A stretch of 64,000 nt of DNA, from the NCBI RefSeq assembly GCF_012273895.1, contig NC_052129.1, positions 1,860,001 to 1,924,000 on the forward strand, written 5' to 3'. The stretch comes from Zerene cesonia (Eukaryota > Arthropoda > Insecta > Lepidoptera > Pieridae). A program made the translations under genes and the position numbers. Below are positions 22,360-34,440 of this stretch, piece by piece; the first letter of the stretch is position 1; each line of letters begins with the position of its first letter. The notes beneath the pieces are model-generated. The model searched no databases, was not told the DNA's origin, and saw nothing but the letters and a program-made list of their open reading frames with translations.

Positions 22360-23175
22360 TAATAATATAAATGTGAGTTGAGCCGAGTGGGTATACCTAC
22401 CGCTGGTTGTAAATCAGTTCACAAACTTATAGTCACTGGTTTGAAACCACAAGGATATTATATCACCGAAGTTCCCTACTATATATTACAGCTAGTGTAC
22501 CGCGGCGTCTCTCGCGATTTCATATGATTTGTCCCATTTTGTAATGGTTAGAAACATAGTTTTGAATATAATTAAAATCGATTAGCTTCTCATGGTATCA
22601 CTTAAAAATAGATTTACATACAATAATATGAAGGTAAGGTAACATTTTATTGTTTAAACAAAAAATACTTATTATACTTTGTTCATATAGTAGGTTAACT
22701 TATCAAGGATCGATAATTTTTAAAAATCCTAATAGGGATCGTCAGGATTTAATAATTTCCTTCGTATACTCCACATATGGGCAAGTAAGACTAATTATTT
22801 GACTCTATCATTATAGCGTATTTTTAGTTTTTTTAATACACATATTTATTTTATTGTATTGCTACGATTTTCAGGCTAGATTCATTGGATATTTGATTGC
22901 ATCTACTTCCAATAATAAAACTTCCAACATAAGAACTGCATTCGCATCAGATAATATTTCTTTCTGTTGAAAGAAAAAATAATTGTGAATAGAATTCAAT
23001 ACAACACAAAGAACAATACTTCAACTATAAACCATAACCACAGATAACAATACTATACCTACTAGTAATTATAAAAAATATAACTGGAAAGAATTTTTAA
23101 TTTTAAATTCAATATTATGTATCCTATATAAATATTCAGAAAGGAAAGTTTTAAGACGTTCAGTTCCTATTTAGG
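22360..23175. other. AT-rich non-coding stretch
   Basis: No gene or dated repeat. A short repeated word CTAGTAAT... and long A/T runs only. Confidence 0.4.
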
Positions 23176-23460
23176 CATTGTACTAAAAGCAGGGGATGCC
23201 CCGCTATGCGGGTCTCGCATAAATTTTATTGGCATAATCTCGCCGCCCGCAAGATTCACTGGGCGGAAATTTTAAGATATACGAATAGAGTACGGTCTGC
23301 AAAACAAGTTTACTTGCTTTAATGAAATTTTTGGCGTAATTCATGATTTTCTATACCTTTGATTTAAGGAAGCGTTGAAATAAACCCCTTAATAGGGGTT
23401 TTCCTCACGTTAAATTTTTTTTGAGTAATTTGAAGAGCGCCATGAAAGACTGCAGAGCTA
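23176..23460. other. Islet with two overlapping hairpins
   Basis: GGGGATGCCCC and CCCGCTATGCGGG overlap at about 23192-23212. Then CTCGCCGCCCGCAAG and GGGCGG, and a GAGCGCCATGAAAG word near 23435-23450. No repeat copy elsewhere in the window. Confidence 0.35.
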
Positions 23461-23574
23461 TATTGCTATATTATTTCAGGATTTAATACAGTAAGAGTTA
23501 AAAAAAGCCCCAAGTCTGTCAGAGAAAGCTGATCACCTGTTAAGCATATTCATGAATTAAATATGTTTTATGCT

Positions 23575-23627
23575 CACTCATCCTCATAGGAGGCCTTTGT
23601 CCCAGTAGGAACATATATGGGCTGATG
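23575..23627 (+). mobile_element. SINE 3' end (Metulj-like)
   Basis: CTCATCCTCATAGGAGGCCT, TTGTCCCAGTAGGAACATAT and GGGCTGATGA, the terminal part of the SINE body only. Confidence 0.65.
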
Positions 23628-23639
23628 AAATAGAAATTA

Positions 23640-23843
23640 TCTTATTAATATTATTAATGCGAAAGTTTGTAAGTGTGGATGTATGGATGTTTGTTACTCT
23701 TTCACGTAAAAACTACTGAACCAATTGCAATGAAATTTGGTACGTAGACAGCTGGATAACTGGAATAACATATAGGCAACTTGTTATTCCGATATTCCTA
23801 CGGGATACGGACTTACGCGGGTGAAACCGCGGGGCACAGCTAG
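23640..23843 (+). mobile_element. Lep1-type mini-Helitron
   Basis: TCTTATTAATATTATTAATG start, GTACGTAGACAGCTGGATAA, ATTCCTACGGGATACGGACT and GGGGCACAGCTAG|T end. Full length; the 5' TC is preceded by A-rich DNA. Confidence 0.75.
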
Positions 23844-24785
23844 TTATATATAATGACCGTGCCAACTTCGTCTGTACATACTCGTATGTAGCCGAGGTAT
23901 AGAACTCATTTACATTTTAAGCAATGCAAGAATTTTGGTCATCGGTTTAAATTATCGCGTTCAAATAAATAGTATTATTTTGTTACCTGTGGTATAGATA
24001 TACTACAAGTTAAAGAGAACTCTAGTTAAAATGCAATTATTTAATTATTTCGTCTTATATATAACTGTTTAATACGCTAAAGCTAGAGTAACATTCTTAT
24101 ATATCTATAATATATAATTTAAATTCCACCAGTCTTTAAATATCTTTTAATTCACAACAGTTTGCGGAAAATATTGTCCAATACCAATCAAATTACATTT
24201 ATTTAGCTGACTCAGTAAATCACTGCGCCACGATAATTTAATACATTTAAATATAAATTAATAAAAACACCACACGTACCTTGTTTGCAGACCGTACCTG
24301 TTTTATTAGGTCAACTTGTAACGTCTTTGCGTTTAATCAAAGGATATTTCCAATTAAATTGATAACGATCGGGGCGCGCTCGCATTGTTTCGTATTACGT
24401 TCAAGCATTTACCGCTTATGTAAGTACAAACTTATGTATTTTGTATCAACTAGTTGGAGCACGCGGCTCCGTTTGAGTTTTATACTTTATGTAAATCAAA
24501 GTACTCCCTACTAGTGTCGTAAATACGGTATCAACTCTCTCTCGGCCTCTGCGAAACGGTGGTTCATGGGCAGTGGACGCTTAACATTATTTGAACCACC
24601 AGCTCAGTTTCCCGCTGTATAAATAAATTATTTTATACATACTTTTAAACATACTTTTATATATACTTTTATACATATCTGTGGTCGTTAATCATATGTT
24701 CCGATATAGTTGATTCCTAAATAGGTTTTTATTCATTATATTCTTAAGAATATAAAGCTCTTCAGTTTTAACAAAAAAACAAACT
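23844..24785. other. Non-coding stretch
   Basis: AT-rich. GC-richer words at 24368-24380 (ATCGGGGCGCGCTCG) and 24455-24475. A ladder of CATACTTTTA repeats at about 24637-24680. No gene. Confidence 0.4.
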
Positions 24786-24950
24786 CTTTAGTCTTCTGAA
24801 AGAAGGAGGAGGATCAATTACAATTTGAATGCATTTTTATATTTGTCTCTTCGTCTATATACTGGGTGAACCGATTTTGATGATGCTGTTCATTTGAAAG
24901 CTTGTGCTTCCCGTGTGGTCTCAAATTGTTCTGAAATTTAAAGGCAGTTT
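24786..24950 (-). repeat. Interspersed repeat Q, inverse copy
   Basis: CTTCTGAAAGAAGGAGGAGG, CTGGGTGAACCGATTTTGAT and CCCGTGTGGTCTCAAATTG are the reverse complement of repeat Q words. Confidence 0.55.
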
Positions 24951-27044
24951 TTTTTTATTATTTGAGCTTGCTTATCTCCGAAACTACAGGGCCAATTTCA
25001 AAAATTCTTTCACGGATGGATATTAATGTGTACCCTGAGTGTTATTGGCGGGAGTGATATTATAAATTAATTAAGTAATGTGAAAATCTATGGAATTTTA
25101 TCGGTAATAATTTTTTTTACTTTACTTCAAAATAGTTACCTCTATAAATTTCTCAGATCAACTAATTCCGCACAGGAATATATCCTCAACGCATTGCTCA
25201 GTTTCATTGGTGGATATATTCTAATGCCCTGATGAAGAAGACAATCAAACAAACCCACAAACACTTACTTGCTAGTTTCAATAAATTTTAAATTTTACAA
25301 ATCAAATAATTACATACAAGAATATATTTAAAAATAAAAAACTATAATGAAATTGTACATATAAAGTGAATGTACCTAAATACATTTCACTTAAATTTTT
25401 CGTTTATATCTGTTGTTTTTCCAAATATTTCTTATGTGTGCGTGTGGTATACTTGTATGTGTTTTAAAATAAATGTATACTTATTTCTATCAATTGTAAT
25501 CTTAATATTATTTCTATATAATACCAAAACGTGATACGCAACGTCACCAAAACAGTAATACATAAAAAATCCCAAAAAAAGCACCAACACGACTTAATAA
25601 TGGGAATAAAAACCCAAAACACACAGAGCAAAATATGCAAATGGAAAATAAAACGGATTGTTACATCGGAAATAAACACCTACAATGAATGCTAACAAGG
25701 TTTTTGTAAAGTCGATGATACACTGGGAACTCGGGATTTGGGGGTCTGACTATTTTAACCGACTTTCTCGAACGATGGAGTGGGTTTTATAATGTTAAAA
25801 TATGTATTATACCCATTTAGAAATAGAAACTATCGATATTACATGAATAACTCATCGGTCTGAATTCCTCCAAAAGGTAAACTAAATGGAAGGAAAATAT
25901 ATAAGATTCTGTATGAAATTCTGTCTGAAAGTCTGTTTGATTCAGTCTGAATTACCCAAAAACGGAAACTAAATAAAATAAAGGTAAATCAATATATGTC
26001 CGCCTGGTTAACATACGATTAATTTTTAATTATATATGGATAAGTAAACAGTTGGCCATGTTGTATCAAATCTTATGTGATAACTCGAACAAATTTGGAG
26101 CATGAGTATCCAGACAGTACAGTACCTATGGGGATGAGACATTTTTCCTTAATCGAAAAATTCTAATAGGAAGTAATTCTAATAAAAATTGTTTTTATCC
26201 GCTTTTAATAACAAATTGACATGTATTTATAAGAAAACTTAAGTAATATTTTAGTTATATTTTTCAACTTAGATTAAAGTAAAATCCATTGCTAGCAGGA
26301 CATAGTTATAGTTACTTAATACACTAAATGTACTTTAAAACGCTTGCAGTAATATTTGGATGCAATAATTATTTATGTTTTCAGATAATTATTTATTAAG
26401 TTCGTTTTAGATTTGTTTTTAATAAAAGCACTTAAACAAATTCCTTTTTTTTATTTTATATACAAAATCCACAACCGGTTTCGAAACGGTATCATCAAGC
26501 CAGTAGGCTCATTAAATAAAATTAAAGAAAAGGTGAAACTCTTGAATACTGTTCCACCTTGAGGTCACATGAAGTTAAAGGTACTTAAAAATGATTACAC
26601 AAATCATTTTATTGATAGAATATAAGTTTATACACTTATTATACTATTGTGCGGATTACATTAAAATTTTTATATAAATGGAATGGAATAAAATTTTAAA
26701 TTACAATTACATTATCATTCTAATAAGACGAGAACATAATGACAGTAGTCATATAATCACACACACACAAGCAGCCAATTAAAACATACATAATTATTTG
26801 CTCAGTGTGCCACTAGTCTAATCGACACCCCAGTCGCACTGAAAAAAATGGGGGAAACCGCAGCACAGAACTGAAGAATTAAATATGTGCGAAACATCTT
26901 TGATCTTTGGAATGCACTCTCATTGTGTAATGATTGATTGGTCTATTTAGATTTTTGTCTATGCACGAATAGGTCTCTGATAAAAAAATGTCAAATAAGA
27001 AACGAAGACACTTATTTTTTATAAATGACAATAAAAAATCATGA
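24951..27044. other. Long AT-rich desert
   Basis: No gene seen. At about 26435-26540 lies CACAACCGGTTTCGAAACGG (palindromic CCGGTTTCGAAACGG core), a word common in insect DNA-transposon ends. A CACACACACA run is near 26758. Confidence 0.4.
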
Positions 27045-27108
27045 AAATCGCTTCATCATCAGCCCATATATGTTCCCACTGCTGGGACACAGGCTTCCTA
27101 TGAAAAAC
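27045..27108 (-). mobile_element. SINE 3' end (Metulj-like), inverse
   Basis: TTCATCATCAGCCCATATAT then GTTCCCACTGCTGGGACACA and GGCTTCCTATGA; the 3' end of the SINE body on the minus strand. Confidence 0.65.
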
Positions 27109-27503
27109 GGTAAATATGAAAATAGCTTATTGAGTAACAATTCATTAAAATAAAGCATTTAGACACGACGATCGCCTTAACTAGATAAAAAAACCTGTTC
27201 TAGAGATGTTAGCCAGTATTTTAAACAATATAAATAAAATAAATATTTAATTATGTAAGCGCTTTTAGTTATTTTATTAATTTGTTTTTCTCTTTTGAGT
27301 GGCTTTGAAATCGGTTCAATTTTGGTTAAAAAATATAAAATAGCATTCACTCTTTATTTATCCAAAACAAAAAAAAAACCTATTATTACAAATTTCGTGC
27401 AAACATCAAATTGTTAAATAAATAAAAAATACACTTTCGGGTAAATATCAGAATATAAAAAACACCAACAGAAAATCGATTACATCTGAACTGGTCATCA
27501 TAT

Positions 27504-28503
27504 NNNNNNNNNNNNNNNNNNNNNNNNNNNNNNNNNNNNNNNNNNNNNNNNNNNNNNNNNNNNNNNNNNNNNNNNNNNNNNNNNNNNNNNNNNNNNNNNN
27601 NNNNNNNNNNNNNNNNNNNNNNNNNNNNNNNNNNNNNNNNNNNNNNNNNNNNNNNNNNNNNNNNNNNNNNNNNNNNNNNNNNNNNNNNNNNNNNNNNNNN
27701 NNNNNNNNNNNNNNNNNNNNNNNNNNNNNNNNNNNNNNNNNNNNNNNNNNNNNNNNNNNNNNNNNNNNNNNNNNNNNNNNNNNNNNNNNNNNNNNNNNNN
27801 NNNNNNNNNNNNNNNNNNNNNNNNNNNNNNNNNNNNNNNNNNNNNNNNNNNNNNNNNNNNNNNNNNNNNNNNNNNNNNNNNNNNNNNNNNNNNNNNNNNN
27901 NNNNNNNNNNNNNNNNNNNNNNNNNNNNNNNNNNNNNNNNNNNNNNNNNNNNNNNNNNNNNNNNNNNNNNNNNNNNNNNNNNNNNNNNNNNNNNNNNNNN
28001 NNNNNNNNNNNNNNNNNNNNNNNNNNNNNNNNNNNNNNNNNNNNNNNNNNNNNNNNNNNNNNNNNNNNNNNNNNNNNNNNNNNNNNNNNNNNNNNNNNNN
28101 NNNNNNNNNNNNNNNNNNNNNNNNNNNNNNNNNNNNNNNNNNNNNNNNNNNNNNNNNNNNNNNNNNNNNNNNNNNNNNNNNNNNNNNNNNNNNNNNNNNN
28201 NNNNNNNNNNNNNNNNNNNNNNNNNNNNNNNNNNNNNNNNNNNNNNNNNNNNNNNNNNNNNNNNNNNNNNNNNNNNNNNNNNNNNNNNNNNNNNNNNNNN
28301 NNNNNNNNNNNNNNNNNNNNNNNNNNNNNNNNNNNNNNNNNNNNNNNNNNNNNNNNNNNNNNNNNNNNNNNNNNNNNNNNNNNNNNNNNNNNNNNNNNNN
28401 NNNNNNNNNNNNNNNNNNNNNNNNNNNNNNNNNNNNNNNNNNNNNNNNNNNNNNNNNNNNNNNNNNNNNNNNNNNNNNNNNNNNNNNNNNNNNNNNNNNN
28501 NNN
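27504..28503. other. Assembly gap (1000 N)
   Basis: Exactly 1000 N, so a placeholder of unknown true length. Confidence 0.99.
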
Positions 28504-28535
28504 ATTATGTTAAATATATAAGTATTACACTACTT

Positions 28536-28559
28536 GCTAGCTAGCTAGCTAGCTAGCTC
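28536..28559. repeat. GCTA microsatellite
   Basis: About five CTAG units in tandem, 32 bp after the gap. Confidence 0.85.
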
Positions 28560-29429
28560 AAGAACGGCTGAACGTTTTATAATAATTTGTAGTTCGTTGG
28601 ACACCACCTTGTCTACGATAGTAACTGTAAAAAAACAACAATCAGAAAGATCACAACCCGTATGGAGCAAGAGTGAGACATAAAGAAACCAAAATTATAC
28701 CCCAAGGTAGCAAACCTTTCTACCCCACTCCCAGATCCCATATTTTCCGTTTATCCCTTTTTAAATTTCCTACAACATATAAGAGTGGCAGGAATATGGC
28801 GAGCTGGGGAATCGTTAAAAGAAAAAGGACACATACAAGCTCATTTATAATTCTATGTATGGAGAAAAGTTTAAATCGGCGGGCGTTTTATTTTGACAGA
28901 CTCTGTACAATATTACAAGCATGTACCCGCGACTCCGTTCATAATTTTACGTTATCAAGTGATTTCTTTAATTGCCATATTTTTTCGTACATTCTAATAT
29001 TATAAATTCTAAGGGATAATAGTTAAAAAAGCTTTTTAGAAGTGAAAATGTTCCTGGTAAATTTTATTCATTCGCTAGCATTGTTTATATAATATGATAA
29101 AAACAAATTGCCTTTGAAATAACCTAAAGGCTTCTGATTGCTTTTATCTTTGCCTGGATCAGTTTCGTTTTAAGATTTCATTTCTTTCGATATTTTTACT
29201 GTATTTACATTCCTGAATAATAATTGTATATATTTTAACTTGCATTATCGTATATAAACTCTTTGTTTATCAAATCTATTCAAAAACGGTCGAACAAGCT
29301 TTCTTTCATTAATACATTTAATGATTTATGGCACAATCAATTGCTTCTTAACATAATCTTTTAATATAATCTTAAACGCCATTTATCCCATACCTAAGAC
29401 TATAAATCATCCACTCCATTTAAAGCGTA
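28560..29429. other. Non-coding stretch
   Basis: Mixed composition near 28660-28960 (GGAATATGGCGAGCTGGGG at 28790-28808) with a 110-codon frame (28673-29005) that shows no domain. AAACGCCATTTATCCC occurs at 29374-29389. AT-rich elsewhere. Confidence 0.4.
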
Positions 29430-29750
29430 TATCAGACTCACCTCAACGAAAGAGGCGAGAAAATAAAAACGCAATTTGACGGCACCCTCAGCCGATGACT
29501 GGGAAAACCCATCAATTACGGGCAACTACGAAGCGTTTTACAGCGACGAGAAAAGATAAAATAAAAGGAAAAAAAACACAACCGTTAACATGCTCCCGGG
29601 CCACTGAATTAATCTCCATAATAACCGGGGAAAAATCTGTTGGCCGGGTAAAAAACGGTCCAGTTAAAAGCTCATTTGTTACCCGGGTCCCGTGGGCGGA
29701 TGAGAAAAAATGGGACATCCGGTGTGGATGTAACAAGTGGTTTGCGTTCT
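29430..29750. promoter_or_regulatory. Non-repetitive GC-richer islet
   Basis: About 320 bp of even, unique-looking sequence: CAACGAAAGAGGCGAGAAAA, TTTTACAGCGACGAG, CATGCTCCCGGGCCACTG, CCGGGTAAAAAACGG, TACCCGGGTCCCGTGGGCGG. A 123-codon frame from 29495 runs through it, but the encoded sequence has no recognisable domain and continues into a hydrophobic AT-rich tail. Regulatory DNA is the better reading. Confidence 0.35.
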
Positions 29751-30191
29751 ATGGTTCGTTAGTGGTGCTGGTGGATTCCGTTCCTGTGATGCATTATTGG
29801 TTATATATAATAGGTATTATTTCAAATGCGATAAGTTGCATACTCTGTGGCTTTAAGCAACCGTAGTTTTTGGAAGGAATTGTAATGATAGCTATGGTAG
29901 GTAGTACGGACTTGTCATTCTTTTTACGCTGTGGTGTTAGTGAGTATAAAATATGTTTATAGGAAATTGGAATCTAAGTATAGAAGAATTAATGTATCTT
30001 TCTTTTTTATTCTTTCTTTCTTTCAAGGATAAGAGCGAATAAATCTAATTTTAGTGCATATTTTGAATGCGGTTGATAATTCCAATCGTTTGACTCGCTT
30101 CAAACGGACAGATTTAATTCAAAATTTGTACTTACACTTAGGTAGGCAACAATACAATAATTTATTCTTAGGATATTTTAATATCACATTA

Positions 30192-30374
30192 CTAGAGGTC
30201 CGCTCCGGCTTCGCCCGTGGTACATATTTAGCCCATAGCCTTCCTCAATCAATGGACTATCTAACACTGAAAGAATTTTTCAAACCGGACCAGTAGTTCC
30301 GATTATAAGTTAGATTAGTGCGTTCAAACAAGCAAACAAACTCTTCAGCTTTAGCTTTATGATATTAGTATAGA
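30192..30374 (-). mobile_element. Helitron-like element, family B
   Basis: Plus strand: CTAGAGGTCCGCTCCGGCTT, CGCCCGTGGTACATA, TCAATGGACTATCTAACACT, AACTCTTCAGCTTTAG and TATTAGTATAGA at the end. Reverse complement of the 8626 copy. Confidence 0.65.
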
Positions 30375-30843
30375 TTAGAGTAAAATATATCTTTATCTAT
30401 CCAAATCAGGATTAGGATATTAAGTCAGTTTAAGGTGAACAAGTGAGACAATTTAATGGATTCTATTATTAAAGCGTGTTTTAGAATCTATGTTTAGTGT
30501 TAGCAATGTCACAACTTTGCTGATTCCCTAGGGAATAGACTGTAGAAATAAAACATTTAAATGTACGTAAAAGCGGAATTTTAATTCGAATAATTTGGAT
30601 TAGGTTAAAGTCACCAATTTGTCTGATATATGTGTTCTAACAATATGTAGTAGGAGTAGTAAAAGATACTTTTTTCCTATGGATTTGTATTTTTAGATCA
30701 AAACAAACTAAAGTGATAGAACAAAAACCAGCCTCTGTTAATTATTTATTTCCACAGAGTAACAAGTAACAACCATTAATTAATTCTCAAGGATTGCTTT
30801 ATTTGAGTAAGTGTCTTTATTTTAGATGTTTATTTTAGAATTT
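30375..30843. other. AT-rich non-coding stretch
   Basis: No gene or repeat recognised. Confidence 0.4.
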
Positions 30844-30844
30844 A

Positions 30845-31393
30845 CTAGCTTTTGTCCGCGGCTTCGCACGCGCTAAATTCGGAGTAGTTTTATAGATGTT
30901 ATTGTACATGTGGTAGTCGAGCACGCTTCGGCACGAATTGGGCCAGCTCGCACCGGGGAAGTACCACACCCCCACAGAAGACCGGCGTGAAATAGCATTC
31001 TGCTGTGTTTCGTTCGGTGAGTGGGGGAGCCGGAGGCCCATATCCTTTTCCTTACCCTTCCCAGTCCTTTCCTTTATTCCTATCACCCATCCTTTCTTAA
31101 TCCCTTCCCAAAAAGTCGGCAATCCATTTGTAGAGGCGTAAGGTCTGCCATAGACCTTATGCCTCTCCAAATTTTCATGGGCAGGCACGCTTACCAACAG
31201 GCGTCCCACCAGCTCCATTGCCGCCTGTAACATAAAAAAAAAAAAACATATAAACCTTCCTCTATCACTTCAATCACTCTATCTATTAAAAAATCAAATC
31301 AAAAATCCTACAAACTACGAAACAGTTTTAAAGATTTAACAGGGACATAGGGACGGAGAAAGTGACTTTGTTTTATACTACATATGTCGTGAT
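30845..31393 (-). mobile_element. Helitron-like element, family A, split by a nested insertion
   Basis: Left part 30845-30909 (CTAGCTTTTGTCCGCGGCTT, GAGTAGTTTTATAGATG) and right part 31246-31393 (ATAAACCTTCCTCTATCACT, AGGGACATAGGGACGGAG, GACTTTGTTTTATACTAC) join into one family A element once the inserted retroelement P is removed. Confidence 0.75.
30910..31245 (+). mobile_element. PolyA-tailed retroelement P, nested
   Basis: Starts GTGGTAGTCGAGCACGCTTC, includes GCACCGGGGAAGTACCACAC and GGGGGAGCCGGAGGCCC, and ends CTGTAACAT followed by A12. ACAT sits on both sides (30906-30909 and 31246-31249), the target-site duplication. About 336 bp, probably the full unit. Non-LTR type retrotransposition is implied by the polyA tail. 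Confidence 0.75.
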
Positions 31394-31959
31394 TTGCACT
31401 TATAATTTATTTTAACGGTATTGTTTCATTTTCTCTTAATGAATATTTCTTTGTACGTGACAAAACGGATATTATGCATGATGTTGTGTGAACCAATCAA
31501 GCAACGGCCGTTCTTTCCTGTTATAATTTGAAGAACGAAAACGAATCGTTGAAAGTAATATTAAATTAAGATCTAGAAGTCCAAATATGAGGAAAAGTTA
31601 TATTTGAAAATTAGTATAAGCAGTTACATAGCATGTTACCCAATGTTTCCTGTTCTGAACTTTTTCTATGATATAAAAAAATACCAATCATAAGATAATC
31701 CAACAAAACCTGATACATTCCGTAACCGTTCCTTTCGGTTCATATGAATTCATTAACTATTGTCCTTTCAAATGACTGCTGCTGACATCTAGTGTGGAAT
31801 AGAACACAACGTATAAACACCATTTGGCAGATAATTTTCTAAAATAAAATTGTTTCTGTAAAAATTTTGATATTGTGATAAACAAGTGCGATTCTATGGA
31901 CGAGTATAATATTTAAATCTTGATTATTTAAACAATAAAACGTTATTTATATTTAAACT
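31394..31959. other. Non-coding stretch
   Basis: AT-rich. ACATCTAGTGTGG near 31795 is related to the motif cluster just downstream. No gene. Confidence 0.4.
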
Positions 31960-32075
31960 ATTCAACAACAGATGGCACTACTAATTTAATACAATAATTG
32001 CATAATAGATGGCAGCACTAATTTGCTACTCGACGCTAGATGGCGGTAACAAATAAATGCCATCTAGTGGTGGAT
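31960..32075. promoter_or_regulatory. Cluster of AGATGGC motifs (CTCF-like)
   Basis: AGATGGC at 31970, 32007 and 32038 on the plus strand and GCCATCTAGTGG at 32059-32070 on the minus. The last is CCACTAGATGGC in reverse, which fits the CTCF core consensus CCASYAGRKGGC. The first two units also share ACTAATTT downstream. Insulator function is inference. Confidence 0.4.
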
Positions 32076-33106
32076 AGCCACAATATTTTAGTTTCTCTAT
32101 TGGACAATAGATAGCGTTTTGTTTTCGTTGAAATTTTCAGCGCTATGGTATAATTGACATGACGTTATTAAATAGTTATCTTCTCACATTGTAGTTCTAT
32201 CTGATCAACCTTAGTCTTTGTTCAACGCATATTTGTGACTAATACTAATAGAATATACAAAATACTGTTAATCTTTCTAAATGATTGCCTTTTCTTGACC
32301 CGTAGGTAAAATGTTTTATAACATTATTTCAATACCATAGTCCATACTCTCAGAATTTGGTGTTACGTTTCAAAAACTTGAAGGACGAAGGTGGATACAA
32401 CAAAGACGGTTTAAGATTCTAAAATAATAATTCTGTTTATTTTATACTGTGCATATGACCATACAATCCTTGTTTTAAATTACTTTTTCTGTCCATTTTT
32501 AATGAAACAACCACAAAATACGGATCTCATAAATTGCAATAAAAGAAGTCAAGAGTCTACAAATATATCTTCCTCCAGTCGTTAAACAAAACGTATCGCT
32601 GAGACAGCATTCAATAGCCACCACATAACAATTCGTGGCAGCGTCCCATAGAGTCTGGGACAATAGAAAATAAACATTATCTTAACCCTTCGCAATTAAT
32701 TATAATAACAATACGTGACCTTTGCTTCGTCTTGAGGTCATTGTTGCTTGTCTTTGATAGTTTTTTATCGGACGGAATGTGTGAGTAATTAAATGTAGCC
32801 GTTGCATTGATTAAAAAGAATAGAAATTCTATCTTGAAGATAGACGACTCCGCGCGGGTTCACTTGCTTTTCGTGATAGAATTGTATGGTTCTTTGGATG
32901 TAAAAGGAGAAGGTATTTTGTATGTGTAGTATTTTATATTCTTCTTTGTGTTGTACTTTGAAAATAATTTAACAGTGATAGATTTTATCAGTGATGTTTC
33001 CCATCAATGTTAATTACTTTATCTTTTAAAATCAATGAAATTAATCTGGAATATAAAATCTAAAATCTAAAGCTGATACTGGTGGATATTTATTCTTTAT
33101 TATTGT
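32076..33106. other. Non-coding stretch
   Basis: No gene. A moderately GC-rich patch near 32580-32760. AT-rich otherwise. Confidence 0.4.
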
Positions 33107-33218
33107 TCCGCCCCTGCTTCGCCCGTGGTATAAAGATTAATATAGCCTCATAGATTGTAAATAGATCTAGCATTTTCAGAGTTAATTCAAACAAACAAAC
33201 ACTTCAGCTGCATAGTAT
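33107..33218 (-). mobile_element. Helitron-like family B fragment
   Basis: CCGCCCCTGCTTCGCCCGTG, GGTATAAAG, and AACAAACACTTCAGCTGCAT at the far end. Internally shortened. Confidence 0.5.
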
Positions 33219-33364
33219 AAAATAGATTTTTATTGAGTAATTACATTAATAAATTATCTTTTTATGTTATCTTCACCCATTCGGGCAGAGATGATGCAAA
33301 TTATATATAGATGAGTTGAAAAATGTATTTACTTTTATTTATTTATTTATTTACAGATTCATCT

Positions 33365-33432
33365 TTTCTGCAGGCCCCCGATTTTTCGATTTCATTCCAA
33401 AGTCCTAACCACTGAGTCACCACGCCTCAATT
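33365..33432 (-). mobile_element. SINE tRNA-like head
   Basis: The minus strand reads GGCGTGGTGACTCAGTGGTT followed by AGGACTTTGG, then AAAAATCGGGGGCCTGC; compare the head at 52780. Only the head is kept. Confidence 0.5.
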
Positions 33433-33848
33433 TGAAATTGTTAAATTGAAAATAAGAGTGTAGTATACTATAGGTAATAGAGATCCTATAAACGACATAG
33501 TTATTTGTTGTATTTTATTTCAATTTCCATTCAATATTATGTAATTTTTGTACTGAGACAATTTGAGTAACAGTAATACTAAATAAATAAAAGAAGTTAT
33601 TATTTTTAATTATTTGAAAGATATATATAAAAACTATTATCGTATAATTCAGTTGCTACGAACTCCGTAGCACCTTTGATATATTGTCCCAAAGTATTAC
33701 AACGTTATTTTATGCGACGATCCATTTTTAGTTCAACTAAGTACTTTAAAACACAACATTTAAACTTTCTTTATAGTTATTTGCACTTCAACTTTTATGT
33801 TTGTTAATATATAAATTTTATAATATCGAATATCCTACTATAATCTTA

Positions 33849-34040
33849 TCCTACTAATATAATAAATGCGAAAGTTTGTAAGAATGTGTGTGTGTGTTTG
33901 TTACTCTTTCACTCTTTGTTACTCTTTCAAAAACCATTCGTAGACAGCTGGACAACTGGAATAACATATAGGCAACTTTTTATCCTGATATTCCTACGGG
34001 ATACGGACTTACGCGGGTGAAACTGCGGGGCGCAGCTAGT
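33849..34040 (+). mobile_element. Lep1-type mini-Helitron, internally rearranged
   Basis: A|TCCTACTAATATAATAAATG start and GGGGCGCAGCTAG end. The middle has a repeated TTTGTTACTCTTTCA and lacks the CTACTGAACCGATTGCAATG block. Confidence 0.8.
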
Positions 34041-34129
34041 ATAATATAATGTTGGTGTAATCGCGTAATAATTACTAAAGCTATTTAGATGCAATTTGGC
34101 AATTAGTTTATTAATATTAAAAACGTTTA

Positions 34130-34197
34130 CGAGGTGGGATTCGAACCTGCGTCTTTCGCCGTAATGTGGCAAACCAACCACTCAGCCACCTTATTAA
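34130..34197 (-). pseudogene. tRNA-like sequence (SINE head or tRNA pseudogene)
   Basis: Minus strand: TGGCTGAGTGGTTGG (A-box-like) and GGTTCGAATCC (exact B box), with a five-pair anticodon-type stem TTGCC/GGCGA. The T stem has two mismatches and no acceptor stem pairs when aligned on the A box, so not a working tRNA. Confidence 0.45.
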
Positions 34198-34440
34198 AAT
34201 ATTTTATACAGAAAGGTTTTTTATATAAGTATTGTGAGCAAAACCGGGAAACAAAGCAAGTATAAGCTTCTTAATTTAGAATACGCAATAAAAACAATAT
34301 TAAGATGTTTGTTGCCTTTTTTTTTTCATTTATAACATATAAATTACCTAACGACATCAATCACTACTAAGTATATTACCTACAGTTTTAAATATATTTT
34401 ACGGATTCAATAATTTGTATAGAAAACAACAGTTCCAAAT
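34198..34440. other. AT-rich stretch
   Basis: Nothing recognised. Confidence 0.4.

Noticed and set aside
28673..29005. 110-codon frame as a gene
   Set aside because: No domain, no conserved pattern, next to a gap in mixed DNA.
29495..29866. 123-codon frame as a gene
   Set aside because: No recognisable domain, low-complexity basic start, AT-rich hydrophobic end and no splice or homology cue. The GC-richer islet is better read as non-coding.
34130..34197. Functional tRNA gene on the minus strand
   Set aside because: A and B boxes are present but the T stem has mismatches and the acceptor ends do not pair.
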